A DNA stretch of 64,000 nucleotides from the NCBI GenBank assembly GCA_903905455.1, contig CAIVGN010000055.1, positions 1-64,000 of the forward strand. Reading direction: 5' to 3'. Under the pieces are notes generated by a model that saw only the letters and a program-made list of their open reading frames with translations, was not told the origin of the DNA and searched no databases. The translations under genes were made by a program, and so were the position numbers. Shown in pieces: positions 55,837 to 64,000 of this stretch; positions within the stretch are counted from its first letter, which is position 1, and every line of letters begins with the position of its first letter. The stretch is from an uncultured Archangium sp. Lineage in GTDB: Bacteria; Myxococcota; Myxococcia; Myxococcales; Myxococcaceae.

Positions 55837-57011
55837 AGACCCCGTCCAATTCCCTCGCCCCGCACCAGCGGGGAGAGGGCCAGGGTGAGGGGCCGTCGCT
55901 CCTCGCGACCCTCTTCCTCGCCACCCTCGCGCTGGCCGGCTGCAAGAAGCCCGCGGCGCCGGTCGACGCGGCGGCGCTGATCAAGGCCGACGCCACGGGC
56001 GTCACCCTCGCGGCCGACGCGCCGCAGTGGAAGTACGTCGAGCTCTCGGTGGCCACGCTGGGGCCCGCGCTCTCGCCGCTGCCGGTGCCCGGTCACGTGG
56101 ATCTCGACCCCAAGCGCACCGCGGCGGTCGGCGTGCCGTTGCCCGGTCGCGTGGAGGCGGTGCTGGTGCGCCTGGGCAGCCGGGTGAAGCAGGGCGAGAA
56201 GCTCTTCTCGGTGCGCAGCGGCGCCTTCGCCGATCTCGATCGCGAGACCGAGGCGGCGCGCGCGCAGGTGGCGGTGCGGCTGCGGTTGCTGGAGCGCGCC
56301 AGGGAGCTGTACGAGCTCAAGGCTGCCCCGCAGAAGGACGTGCTGGCCTCGGAGGCGGAGCTCAAGGAAGCCGAGCTGACCTTGAAGGCCGCGGAGTCGA
56401 AGCAGCGCAGCCTCTCGGTGGCCGCCGAGGGTGACAACCTCTTCTGGGTGCGCGCCGCGCGCGTGGGCACGGTGGTGGAACTGGACCTGTTCCCCGGCCA
56501 GGAAGTGGGCCCGGACCGCGAGAAGCCGCTGCTCAAGCTCTCGGATCTCGACGAGGTGCTGGTGATCGCCGACGTGCCCGAGAGCGACGTGCGCGACGTG
56601 CACCTCGGCGAGGCGGTCTCGATTCAGCCCCAGGGCTCCGACGTGCGCCAGGGCGTGGTGGAGTACATCAGCGAGGTGGTCGAGCCGCGCCGCCGCACCG
56701 TCGAGGTGTGGGTGCGCGCGAAGAACCCCGATCGCCAGCTGCGCCCCAACGGCTTCGTGGAGGTGGTGATCAAGCCCGACTCCACGGCGGAGGTGGTGAA
56801 GGTGCCGGACATCGCGGTGGTCACCCAGGGCACGCGCTCGGTGGTCTTCGTGGCCACGTCGCCCGGCCGGCTCGAGCCGCGCCCCGTCAAGCCGGGCCGG
56901 CGTCGCGACGGCATGACCGAGATCCGGTCGGGCCTCGAGCCGGGGACGCGCTTCGTCTCGCACGGCGCGCTGCTCCTGCTCAACCAGGTCGATCTCTCGT
57001 CGGACACCTGA
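55833..57011 (+). CDS. RND efflux periplasmic adaptor (CzcB/CusB-like), lipoprotein
   Basis: A 392-residue membrane-fusion protein. The lipobox (LALAGCKK) lies unusually late, at about residue 36, because the first 20 residues (MKTPSNSLAPHQRGEGQGEG) come from a dispersed repeat. Domains: a lipoyl/barrel-sandwich part (GVPLPGRVEAVLVRLGSRVK), an alpha hairpin (about 120-185), and beta-barrel (VLVIADVPESDVRDVHLG) and membrane-proximal regions (KPGRRRDGMTEIRSGLEPG). It connects the inner-membrane pump and outer-membrane channel. No Cys or Met-rich metal-binding N-terminal extension, as known in CusB, is visible. The ATG overlaps the previous stop (ATGA); the pump gene begins six bases after this gene. 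Confidence 0.87.
   Translation: MKTPSNSLAPHQRGEGQGEGPSLLATLFLATLALAGCKKPAAPVDAAALIKADATGVTLAADAPQWKYVELSVATLGPALSPLPVPGHVDLDPKRTAAVGVPLPGRVEAVLVRLGSRVKQGEKLFSVRSGAFADLDRETEAARAQVAVRLRLLERARELYELKAAPQKDVLASEAELKEAELTLKAAESKQRSLSVAAEGDNLFWVRAARVGTVVELDLFPGQEVGPDREKPLLKLSDLDEVLVIADVPESDVRDVHLGEAVSIQPQGSDVRQGVVEYISEVVEPRRRTVEVWVRAKNPDRQLRPNGFVEVVIKPDSTAEVVKVPDIAVVTQGTRSVVFVATSPGRLEPRPVKPGRRRDGMTEIRSGLEPGTRFVSHGALLLLNQVDLSSDT
55852..55895. repeat. Dispersed REP-like repeat inside the adaptor coding sequence
   Basis: The first bases of the adaptor gene contain a perfect hairpin CCCCGC-ACCA-GCGGGG (55858-55873) followed by a stretch (55867-55895) matching 36711-36739 in reverse complement at 27 of 29 positions. 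It is translated as 'LAPHQRGEGQGEGPS', low-complexity residues ahead of the hydrophobic lipoprotein signal. Confidence 0.6.
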
Positions 57012-57017
57012 GCCGTC

Positions 57018-60000
57018 ATGTTCGAACGCATCGTCAGTTACAGCGTGCAGAACCGCGTGGCCGTCGTGTTCTTCGCGATCGTCATCCTCGTGATGGGCGT
57101 CGTCAGCTTCCGGGGCCTCACCATCGAGGCCTTCCCCGACCCCACCGACACCCAGGTCAACGTCATCACCCTCTTCGACGGGCAACCGACCGAAGAGGTC
57201 GAGCGGCAGATCGGCCTCCCGCTCGAGCGCGCGCTCAACGGCACGCCGAACATGACGCGCCTGCGCAACCTCTCGATGTTCGGCTTGTCGATGGTGACCC
57301 TCACCTTCCGTGACGGCACCGACGGCCTGTGGGCGCGGCAGCAGGTGCTCGAGCGGCTGCGCGAGGCCGAGCTGCCGGAGGGTGCGCGGCCCGAGCTGGG
57401 GCCGTACGCGACGCCCATCGGCGAGGTGTACCGCTACACGCTCAAGGGCGCGAAGGGCGACCCGATGAAGCTGCGCACCTTGCAGGACTGGGTGGTGCGC
57501 CCGAGCATCATGCGGGTCAACGGCATCGCCGACGTGGTGAGCTACGGCGGGTTGCAGAAGGTCATCCAGGTCGAGCCGAGGCCGCAGTCGCTCGCCGGCC
57601 TGGGGCTCACGTTGCAGGACCTCGAAGAAGCGGTGCAGCGCGGTTCGCAGAACGCGTCGGGCGGCGTGCTGGAGCGCGGCAGCGAGCAGTTCGTCATTCG
57701 CAGCGAGGGCCTCTTCAAGTCCATGGACGACATCCGCAACGTGGGCGTCGCCGAGCGCGACGGCACGCCGCTGTTCGTCAAGGACGTGGCCACGGTGACC
57801 GAGGGCTGGGCGCCGCGGCAGGGCGTGGTGAGCGAGGGCAAGAACGGCGACGTGGTCGAGGGCATCGTGCTCATGCGCCGCGGAGAGAACCCGTCGGTGG
57901 TGCTGGAGCGGCTCAAGGAGCAGTTGGTGGCGATCAACGCCCGCCTCGCGGAGGACGGCGCCGAGGTGGTGGCCTTCTACGACCGCAGCGAGCTGGTGGA
58001 CGCCACGCTGGAGACCGTGGGGCACAACCTCATCGAGGGCGCCATCCTGGTGCTCATCGTGCTCTTCGTGTTCCTGCTCGACCTGCGGGCGGCGGTGATC
58101 GTCTGCTCGTTGATCCCCCTCTCGCTGGCGGTGGCCTTCATCTACCTCAAGCAGCGGGGCATGTCGGCGAACCTGCTGTCGATGGGCGCGGTGGACTTCG
58201 GGGTCATCGTCGACGGTGGCGTGGTGATCATCGAGGCCATCCTCGCGGCCCTGGTGATCCGCGATCACAGCCCGATGTCGCAGCAGGAGCGCATCCGCAA
58301 GTCGGCGGCGGCGGTGGTGCGGCCCACGGTGTTCGCGCTGCTGATCATCATCGCGGCCTACGTGCCCATCTTCATGCTCGAGCGCGTCGAGGGCCGCATC
58401 TTCTCCCCCATGGCCAACACCGTGGCCGCGGCGCTGATGGGCGCGCTGCTGTTCTCGGTGACCCTGGTGCCGGCGCTGGCCTCGTTTGCCTACAACAAGC
58501 CGGTGCACCACAAGGAATCGCCGGTGCTCACGCTGGCCTCGAAGCTGTACCTCCCGACGCTACGCTTTTCGCTGAAGCGGCCGTGGCTGGTGCTGGGCCT
58601 GGCGACCGCGCTGCTGGGCGTCACCGGGGTGATCGGGTCACGGCTGGGCAGCGAGTTCCTGCCCGAGCTCAACGAGGGCGCGCTGTACATGACCTTCACG
58701 CTGCCCTCGAACGTGTCGCTCTCGGAAGGCCGGCGCCTGGCGCCGAAGCTGACCGCGCTCATCTCGGCGCAGCCGCAGGTCGAGTCCATCTTGAGCCAGC
58801 TGGGCCGCCCCGAAGACGGCACCGACGCCACGCTCACCAGCAACCTGGAGTTCTTCGTCAAGCTCAAGCCCGCGGCGGACTGGCCGAAGGAGACGCCGGA
58901 GCTGGGCGACGTCATCGCCGTGCTGCGCGACAGCATCGACGAGGTGCCGGGCCTCGAGGTGAACTTCAGCCAGCCCATTCGCGACAACGTCAACGAGAGC
59001 ATCAGCGGTCAGTTCGGGCAGATCGCCGTGAAGCTCTACGGCGACGACCTGGTGAAGCTGCAGCAGCAGGCCGAGCGCGTGAAGACGGTGATCAGCACCG
59101 TCAAGGGCGTGGCCGACCTGGGCATCGTGAAGAGCGGCGAGGTGCCGCAGCTGCAGGTGGAGCCGGACCGCGTGGCCCTGGCCCGCTACGGCATGACCCT
59201 GGGCGAGTTCCAGCACGTGTTCCAGACCTCGGTCGGTGGGCGACCGGTCGACGAGTTCTGGGAAGGCGAGCGGCGCTTCGACGTGGTGCTGCGCTTGCCG
59301 GCCAGCGAGCGCGACGACGTGGAGAAGCTGCGCAAGCTGCGGGTGGCCGTGCAGGGCGGGGCTACCGTGCCCATGGAGAACCTGGCGCACATCACCACCG
59401 GCACCGGCCGCGCGTCGATCAACCGCGAGAACGGGCGCCGCTACATCGGCATCCGCATGAACGTGCGCGACCGCGACCTGGGCGGCTTCGTCGACGACGC
59501 GCGCACCCGCGTGGAGAAGGAGGCCCCGCTGCAGGTGGGGCAACGCATCGAGTGGGGTGGCGAGTTCGAGAACAAGGAGCGGGCCATGAACCGGCTGATG
59601 CAGGTGGTGCCGGTGGCGCTGCTGTTGACCCTGCTGCTGCTCTTCTGGGCCTTCGACAGCTTCCCCCGCGCGGTGCTCACGCTGCTCAACGTGCCCTTCG
59701 CGCTGACCGGCGGGGTGTTCGGGTTGTGGCTGGCGGACATGCCGTTGTCGGTGGCCGCGGCCGTCGGCTTCATCGCGCTCATCGGCCAGGCCTCGCTCAA
59801 CGGGGTGCTGGTGGCCTCGGCCATCGCCGAGAAGCTGCGCGAGGGCATGCTGCTGGACCACGCCATCATCGAGGGCGCGCGGGACCGGCTGCGCCCGGTG
59901 TTGATGACCGCCGCGCTCGCCGCCCTGGGCCTGGTGCCCGCGGCCATGAGCCACGCCATGGGCAGCGAGACCCAGCGCCCGTTGGCCGTGGTCATCGTCT

Positions 60001-60095
60001 TCGGCACCCTGTCGGCCTGCGCGCTGACCCTGGTGCTGTTGCCGGTGATGTACCGCGAGTACGCCCGGCGCTTCGAGAAGCGGGCGGTGGCCTGA
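57018..60095 (+). CDS. Heavy-metal RND efflux pump (CzcA/CusA family)
   Basis: A 1025-residue proton-driven antiporter of the inner membrane, with twelve helices and two large periplasmic loops, as in CzcA/CusA. The N-terminus MFERIVSYSVQNRVAVVFFA and ending EYARRFEKRAVA fit. The helix-4 motif reads DFGVIVDGGVVIIEA: it keeps the Asp, Asp and Glu at the positions that carry protons in CzcA-like divalent-cation pumps (consensus DFG-x3-DGA-x3-VEN), while CusA-type pumps lack the first Asp. This supports a divalent metal such as Co, Zn, Cd or Ni, but A and N of the consensus are altered, so specificity is not certain. It completes the operon 54568-60095. Confidence 0.92.
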   Translation: MFERIVSYSVQNRVAVVFFAIVILVMGVVSFRGLTIEAFPDPTDTQVNVITLFDGQPTEEVERQIGLPLERALNGTPNMTRLRNLSMFGLSMVTLTFRDGTDGLWARQQVLERLREAELPEGARPELGPYATPIGEVYRYTLKGAKGDPMKLRTLQDWVVRPSIMRVNGIADVVSYGGLQKVIQVEPRPQSLAGLGLTLQDLEEAVQRGSQNASGGVLERGSEQFVIRSEGLFKSMDDIRNVGVAERDGTPLFVKDVATVTEGWAPRQGVVSEGKNGDVVEGIVLMRRGENPSVVLERLKEQLVAINARLAEDGAEVVAFYDRSELVDATLETVGHNLIEGAILVLIVLFVFLLDLRAAVIVCSLIPLSLAVAFIYLKQRGMSANLLSMGAVDFGVIVDGGVVIIEAILAALVIRDHSPMSQQERIRKSAAAVVRPTVFALLIIIAAYVPIFMLERVEGRIFSPMANTVAAALMGALLFSVTLVPALASFAYNKPVHHKESPVLTLASKLYLPTLRFSLKRPWLVLGLATALLGVTGVIGSRLGSEFLPELNEGALYMTFTLPSNVSLSEGRRLAPKLTALISAQPQVESILSQLGRPEDGTDATLTSNLEFFVKLKPAADWPKETPELGDVIAVLRDSIDEVPGLEVNFSQPIRDNVNESISGQFGQIAVKLYGDDLVKLQQQAERVKTVISTVKGVADLGIVKSGEVPQLQVEPDRVALARYGMTLGEFQHVFQTSVGGRPVDEFWEGERRFDVVLRLPASERDDVEKLRKLRVAVQGGATVPMENLAHITTGTGRASINRENGRRYIGIRMNVRDRDLGGFVDDARTRVEKEAPLQVGQRIEWGGEFENKERAMNRLMQVVPVALLLTLLLLFWAFDSFPRAVLTLLNVPFALTGGVFGLWLADMPLSVAAAVGFIALIGQASLNGVLVASAIAEKLREGMLLDHAIIEGARDRLRPVLMTAALAALGLVPAAMSHAMGSETQRPLAVVIVFGTLSACALTLVLLPVMYREYARRFEKRAVA

Positions 60096-60226
60096 GCGTC
60101 TCGGCGGCCTGCGTGAAATCGGCGCGGAGCGAGCCGCGCTTCGGGCGGCGATGGCGTGCGACGTCGCCATCCCGAGAGGCTAGGGTCGCGCCCTTGACCC
60201 CCCATCTCCCCGATTCGACACAGCTG

Positions 60227-60967
60227 ATGCAGCGGTTGTCCCAACTCGAAGAAGAGCTTCGGGCCCTGAATCAGCCTCGGCGCGTGCGCGCGCGGTTCGC
60301 CGTGGCGGCGCTCGGGCTCCTGGCCGCGGCGACGGTGGGCACGGCGATGGCGGCCAACGGCAACTGTCCCAACGGGATGCCGTTCTGTTTCGCCCCCAAT
60401 CAGCCTGCGGTCGCCACCCAGGTGAACCACAACTTCGCCCAGCTCAAGGAATGGCTCGAAGCGAAGGTCGGGCCCGTCGGGTCGGCGGTGAGCGTTGCCG
60501 CCCCTTCGGCCTTCACCGGCAACGTGAGCGTCACCGGCGCGGGGACCTTCTCGTCGACGGTCAGCGCGCCGACCTTGTCCGCGACCGGCACCGCGAGCGT
60601 CGGTGGGCTGCTCACCGCCGGGAGCATCACCGTGGGTGGCTCCGTCATCCAGTCCGGGTACCAGTCCTCGTGCGTTCACGGCTCCGCGGGGAACTCGTTC
60701 CCGGCGTGCTGCCGGATCAACGTCCGCAACGGGCAGACCTCGTGTCGCATCGCGACCAGCTTCACTTCCGCCGGGTGGGTGACCACCGGCACCGTCGACC
60801 CGTTCAGCGCGACGACCGAGGGCACCTACTCGCTGAGCTGCTTCGATGGCGTGTCGGGCGAGAACTTCCCGACCTGCTGTCGCACGGACAGCGCGGGCTC
60901 GGTGAGCTGCCGGGCTTCGCTCAACTGGCAGCTCAGTTCCTGGGGGGCGGTCGGCGCTGCGTTCTGA
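60227..60967 (+). CDS. Membrane-anchored repetitive protein of unknown function
   Basis: A protein of about 246 residues. It starts with a coiled-coil helix (MQRLSQLEEELRALNQ) and a hydrophobic anchor (about 20-40, FAVAALGLLAAATVGTAMAA). A short Cys-rich patch NCPNGMPFCFAPNQP and the segment QVNHNFAQLKEWLEAKVG resemble the leader of many myxobacterial tail-fibre-like proteins. Residues about 90-150 are short beta repeats (NVSVTGAGTFSSTVSA, then SVGGLLTAGSITVGG), followed by a domain with about eight cysteines in SxxACC and FPTCC pairs. A TTG start at 60194 with an AGGG-like signal is possible. The gene follows the efflux operon by 131 bases and is probably separate from it. Confidence 0.7.
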   Translation: MQRLSQLEEELRALNQPRRVRARFAVAALGLLAAATVGTAMAANGNCPNGMPFCFAPNQPAVATQVNHNFAQLKEWLEAKVGPVGSAVSVAAPSAFTGNVSVTGAGTFSSTVSAPTLSATGTASVGGLLTAGSITVGGSVIQSGYQSSCVHGSAGNSFPACCRINVRNGQTSCRIATSFTSAGWVTTGTVDPFSATTEGTYSLSCFDGVSGENFPTCCRTDSAGSVSCRASLNWQLSSWGAVGAAF

Positions 60968-60988
60968 GCGCCTTCGGGCTGCGCGGCT

Positions 60989-61141
60989 TCAGTACGGCAC
61001 GGAGCCCGACCACGAGACGGTGGGGTTGCGGAGGGCGTCGGCGCTCACGCCACACAACGTCTCGCCTTCCCGGATGAAGAGCCGACCGTCGAAGGAGCGC
61101 TTGGCAGGCCTGACCCGTGGCCCCCGCCTGATAGGTCGGCC
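60989..61141 (-). pseudogene. Likely gene remnant (C-terminal fragment)
   Basis: On the minus strand, a frame open for 50 codons ends at TGA (60989-60991). Its last 37 codons, from KRSFDGRLFIREGE onward to VSWSGSVPY, have G or C at nearly every third position, while the alternative frame does not. The frame is closed upstream by TGA at 61142-61144 and has no obvious start. It looks like the relic of a degraded gene whose 5' part has been lost. No family is recognised. Confidence 0.4.
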
Positions 61142-61195
61142 TCAATCGCCCGGAACGTCGCCACGCGCGGGGCCAGACCGCGTAGGGTGCGCGGC

Positions 61196-61537
61196 ATGAG
61201 TGAGAAGGTCCGCTATTCGCGTTCGCAGAAGTTCCGCCTGTCAGAGAAGGGCGCGGAGGCCGTGCGGGCCTACGAAGTGACGATCGCCGAGGCGCGGACC
61301 GGGCACGGGCGCGCGGAGTTCGAGGCGGCGCGCAACGCCTGGGGCACACCCCGGGGGCTCACCGCTGACGACGCGACCTTCCTCGTGGAGTTCGGGCTCA
61401 AGGGCCGCACCCTCAAGGAGACCGCCGAGTCCCTGGCCGACTGTGGCACCACGCCCAAGCAGGTGAAGGACGCCGCCGATCGACTCCTGGGCCTGTCGAT
61501 GATCGAAGCAGTCCCCGGCGAGGTCGAGGTTCGTTAG
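61196..61537 (+). CDS. Small basic protein, possible winged-helix fold
   Basis: A 113-residue cytosolic protein (ATG at 61196, AGGG upstream). It begins with MSEKVRYSRSQKFRLSEKG and has helical segments including DATFLVEFGLKGRTLKETAE and TPKQVKDAADRLLGLSMIEA, which together could make a helix-turn-helix or winged-helix-like unit. This is only a shape argument. It overlaps the convergent small gene by four bases. Function unknown. Confidence 0.6.
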   Translation: MSEKVRYSRSQKFRLSEKGAEAVRAYEVTIAEARTGHGRAEFEAARNAWGTPRGLTADDATFLVEFGLKGRTLKETAESLADCGTTPKQVKDAADRLLGLSMIEAVPGEVEVR

Positions 61538-61749
61538 CCCTCCGCGCGGTTCAAGGTGCGCGTCTCTTCGAGCGTGCGCCGGGCGATGGCCAGCTTGTCG
61601 AAGGCCGCTTGCACCACGAGGCTGACCATCTGCTTGTCCGAGCGCTCCCCGCCGTGGAGCGCCTGGATCGCGAGGTGGAGCTCCTTCTCGGCGATCTCCA
61701 GCAGGGCGAGGGCGGTGGAGAGCTTCTCGTCGGCGAGGGCGCTGTTCAT
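61534..61749 (-). CDS. Small helical protein of unknown function
   Basis: A 71-residue, entirely helical protein (MNSALADEKLSTALALLEIA, EKELHLAIQALHGGER, DKLAIARRTLEETRTL). No membrane segment, no cysteine. It lies downstream of the nitroreductase gene by 25 bases on the same strand, so the pair may be co-transcribed, and it converges with the preceding small gene with a four-base overlap. The codon usage is coding-like. No family recognised. Confidence 0.55.
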   Translation of the reverse strand: MNSALADEKLSTALALLEIAEKELHLAIQALHGGERSDKQMVSLVVQAAFDKLAIARRTLEETRTLNRAEG

Positions 61750-61774
61750 GCCCCCACCATGGCAGCCTTCGGTC

Positions 61775-62368
<594 letters not shown>

Positions 62369-62431
62369 GGAACTCCCAAGTGCGTGAGCGCGCCCCCTAT
62401 CGCAATTGCGCACCGCGGTGTGCCTAACCAG

Positions 62432-63127
62432 TCAGCGGGGGAGGTGCGAGGGGCACTCGGTGGCCAGGGAGACCAGCAAGGCCAGGCGCTGGGGGGTGAA
62501 GTACCCCTGCTTCGTGGACTCGGCGTCGAGAATGCCCACCACCTTGCCGTTGGCGTCGAGCACCGGGAGGCAGACCTCCGAGCGCACCTTGGGGTCGCAC
62601 TCGTAATAGGCGCCGCCGCTGGCCCGGTGCGCCGCGACGTCCTGGAGCACGCGGGCCTGGCCGGAGAGCCCGACGGCGGCGTTGTTGGAGCGCTGGGCGA
62701 AGGCCTCGGTGAGGGGGAACTCGGGCCGGCTCTCGGCGCCCCGGTAGGCGAGCTTCACCAGCGTGGGCCCCGAGGGGAGCGCGCGCACCTGGTACAGCCC
62801 CAGCCAGTCGGCGCCGGTCTGCGCCTGCACCGACTCCACCAGCGCGTCGAGGGTGAGCAGGGCGAAGGAGGTCTGCACCGAGCGGCCCCCGAGCACCTTG
62901 CCCAGGTCGTAGGGCGTGGGGTCGAGGTCCTGGTGCAGCGAGCAGGTGCCGTCGGGCGAGAGCTTCGGCACCTTGTACTGGTACAGCCCGTTGAGGGCCG
63001 TGGGCGTCGCCGGGAGGCTGGCCTTCTTCGCCTCGTCGAGCAGCCCCCACAGCACCTGCTGGGCTTCGCGCACGGCAGACACGTCGACGGTGAGGCCGGT
63101 CTTCGTCAGGTACGAGCGGGCGTCCAT
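62432..63127 (-). CDS. GAF-domain protein resembling free Met-(R)-sulfoxide reductase
   Basis: A 231-residue protein. The C-terminal 110 residues are a GAF domain like that of fRMsr (free methionine-R-sulfoxide reductase): DWLGLYQVRALPSGPTLVK, YYECDPKVRSEVCLPVLD and VVGILDAES. The Cys of the ECD segment fits the catalytic Cys of fRMsr, but the two resolving cysteines of the enzyme seem absent (the equivalent segment reads RPEFPLTEAFA). The N-terminal 110 residues are an extra region not found in fRMsr (about 165 residues). So it may be a ligand-binding GAF sensor rather than an enzyme. It is 63 bases upstream of the nitroreductase and 30 bases downstream of the zinc-ribbon protein. Confidence 0.7.
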   Translation of the reverse strand: MDARSYLTKTGLTVDVSAVREAQQVLWGLLDEAKKASLPATPTALNGLYQYKVPKLSPDGTCSLHQDLDPTPYDLGKVLGGRSVQTSFALLTLDALVESVQAQTGADWLGLYQVRALPSGPTLVKLAYRGAESRPEFPLTEAFAQRSNNAAVGLSGQARVLQDVAAHRASGGAYYECDPKVRSEVCLPVLDANGKVVGILDAESTKQGYFTPQRLALLVSLATECPSHLPR

Positions 63128-63157
63128 GGTCGGCGCACTGTAGCCATGGACGCGCGC

Positions 63158-63892
63158 CTACTGGTGGGTGGCCTTGGGGCTCGTGGGCGCTGCGCTGCAG
63201 TCGTCGTCGCCGCGCACCTGCTTGACCGACCAGCGTGACTTGAGCTGGAGGCACGAGAACACCTCGGTGCGTTGGCCGCCCTTGGTGAAGCGCGTGTCGG
63301 AGAGCACCGCGGTACGGCCGTCGATGGCGAGGTCGCCGGTCTTCTCGCACTCGAAGTCGTCCAGGCTGGTGAAGCCCTGGTAGCGGGCGCTGATCAGCTC
63401 CAGCTCCGTCAAGGCGCAGGCGCTCTTCAGGTCGAGGGTCTCGCCGGGGGGCAGCTGCGCCTCGAGCGCGCGCTTGTGGCGCTGCTCCTGGATGGACACG
63501 GCGGCCACGCCCACCCACATGAACAGGGCCAGGGTCACGCCCAGCATGCCCAGCGCGAGGCCCAGCGTGCCCTGCGCCGGGTAGGGGAGCCCGTGCTGCT
63601 GCGCCAGCCTGCGCGCGCGCAGCCCGAACACGATGCCCAAGACCGGCCCGATGGGCAGCAGGCAGCACACCACCGTGCCGATGCTCGACGAGAGCACGGC
63701 CCACTTGCCGGCCTTCTGGATCTCCGGCTGGGCGAGCGCGAGGCCCCTGGCGCGGGCGCTCGCCGCGTCGTTGACCTGCGCGGCTTCACGGCTCCGCTTC
63801 GCCGCGGCGCCGCGATCGGTGGTCGACCCACAGAACTTGCACTGCTCGAGGTCGTCGCCGAGCGGGGCGCTGCAGTTGGGGCATTTCTGCAT
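63158..63892 (-). CDS. Zinc-ribbon membrane protein (DUF4190-like)
   Basis: A 244-residue protein. The N-terminus is a zinc ribbon with two CxxC pairs (MQKCPNCSAPL, then CKFCGSTTD). Two membrane helices follow (about 68-92, GTVVCCLLPIGPVLGIVFGL; and 108-130, LGLALGMLGVTLALFMWVGV), with a positive loop between, in the manner of DUF4190 proteins. The C-terminal 105 residues form a soluble domain with four cysteines (SACALTEL, DFECEKTG, FSCLQL, DDDCSA). Function unknown. The stop of the upstream fumarase ends seven bases before this ATG, so the two are probably co-transcribed. Confidence 0.75.
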   Translation of the reverse strand: MQKCPNCSAPLGDDLEQCKFCGSTTDRGAAAKRSREAAQVNDAASARARGLALAQPEIQKAGKWAVLSSSIGTVVCCLLPIGPVLGIVFGLRARRLAQQHGLPYPAQGTLGLALGMLGVTLALFMWVGVAAVSIQEQRHKRALEAQLPPGETLDLKSACALTELELISARYQGFTSLDDFECEKTGDLAIDGRTAVLSDTRFTKGGQRTEVFSCLQLKSRWSVKQVRGDDDCSAAPTSPKATHQ

Positions 63893-63898
63893 GACGCC

Positions 63899-64000
63899 TC
63901 AGGCCTTGGTGCCGGCCGGCATCAGGCCCGAGAAGAAGTCGTTGCCCTTGTCATCGACCACGATGAACGCGGGGAAGTCGACGACCTCGATGCGCCACAC
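63899..64000 (-). CDS. fumA: Class I fumarate hydratase, C-terminal end (cut by window edge)
   Basis: Only the last 33 codons and the stop lie in the window. The peptide [20 protein letters not shown] continues with DFFSG and ends at GTKA. It matches the end of class I (iron-sulfur) fumarases such as E. coli FumA/FumB, where the sequence IEVEDFPAFILVDDKGND is found near the C-terminus. The enzyme interconverts fumarate and malate in the TCA cycle. The rest is outside the window. Confidence 0.75.
   Translation of the reverse strand: MWRIEVVDFPAFIVVDDKGNDFFSGLMPAGTKA

Overview
The window is GC-rich bacterial chromosome with very strong G/C bias at third codon positions. It looks like a myxobacterium (Myxococcota, probably Cystobacterineae). 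The evidence is a truncated member of the Myxococcales-restricted DUF2378/TIGR02265 family (36776-37162), a MYXO-CTERM tail on a surface protein (30070-32208), several Cys-rich lipoproteins with 'DVDCGG' or EGF-like repeats, PilZ and TIGR02996 domains, and many sensor and serine/threonine kinases. I see no rRNA, tRNA, CRISPR array, insertion sequence or prophage module. The species cannot be fixed from the sequence alone.

Layout. 1-3607 holds the end of an unknown gene, an orphan flagellar-rod-like small protein, a small secreted protein and livM-livG-livF (branched-chain amino acid ABC transporter) in overlapping order. 3608-8340 (minus) is a tight run of nagZ, a secreted beta-propeller protein, a small membrane protein and a PAS/hybrid histidine kinase. 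8379-9937 carries a lipoprotein-type methyltransferase coupled to a DUF2314/DUF2185 fusion. 10050-18465 is a translationally coupled three-gene operon of large Cys-rich lipoproteins. An archaeal-type S-adenosylmethionine synthetase follows (18685-19872), then two peptidoglycan-directed enzymes without visible export signals (19888-21843), a membrane metallophosphoesterase, a Cys-rich lipoprotein, cdsA and small envelope proteins.

27121-40093 is mixed accessory content: haloalkane dehalogenase, CruF-like carotenoid protein, a degenerate E2-type acyltransferase, a VWA/MYXO-CTERM protein, a GAF histidine kinase, a class III cyclase, the truncated DUF2378 protein, a His-box hydroxylase, a DUF481 outer-membrane protein, a PEGA protein and a SOUL protein. 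40184-51275 is dominated by signalling: a PDZ/multi-TM/GAF/serine-threonine kinase fusion, pirin, patatin, a PilZ-TM-AMIN fusion, an ABC exporter, and an NtrB/NtrC-like two-component pair. 51297-60095 has a giant ASH-repeat lipoprotein divergent from a complete heavy-metal RND efflux operon (outer-membrane channel, adaptor, pump). 60227-64000 ends with small proteins, a gene remnant, a RutE-type nitroreductase, a GAF protein, a zinc-ribbon membrane protein and the last 33 codons of class I fumarase.

Common theme: a large share of the genes encode envelope or surface functions (lipoproteins, peptidoglycan enzymes, efflux, outer-membrane proteins) together with the signalling proteins that could control them. 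The most unusual items are the three-lipoprotein operon, the archaeal-type AdoMet synthetase, the PilZ-TM-AMIN and PDZ-TM-GAF-kinase fusions, the predicted exported methyltransferase, and a dispersed repeat lying inside the signal-peptide region of the RND adaptor gene.
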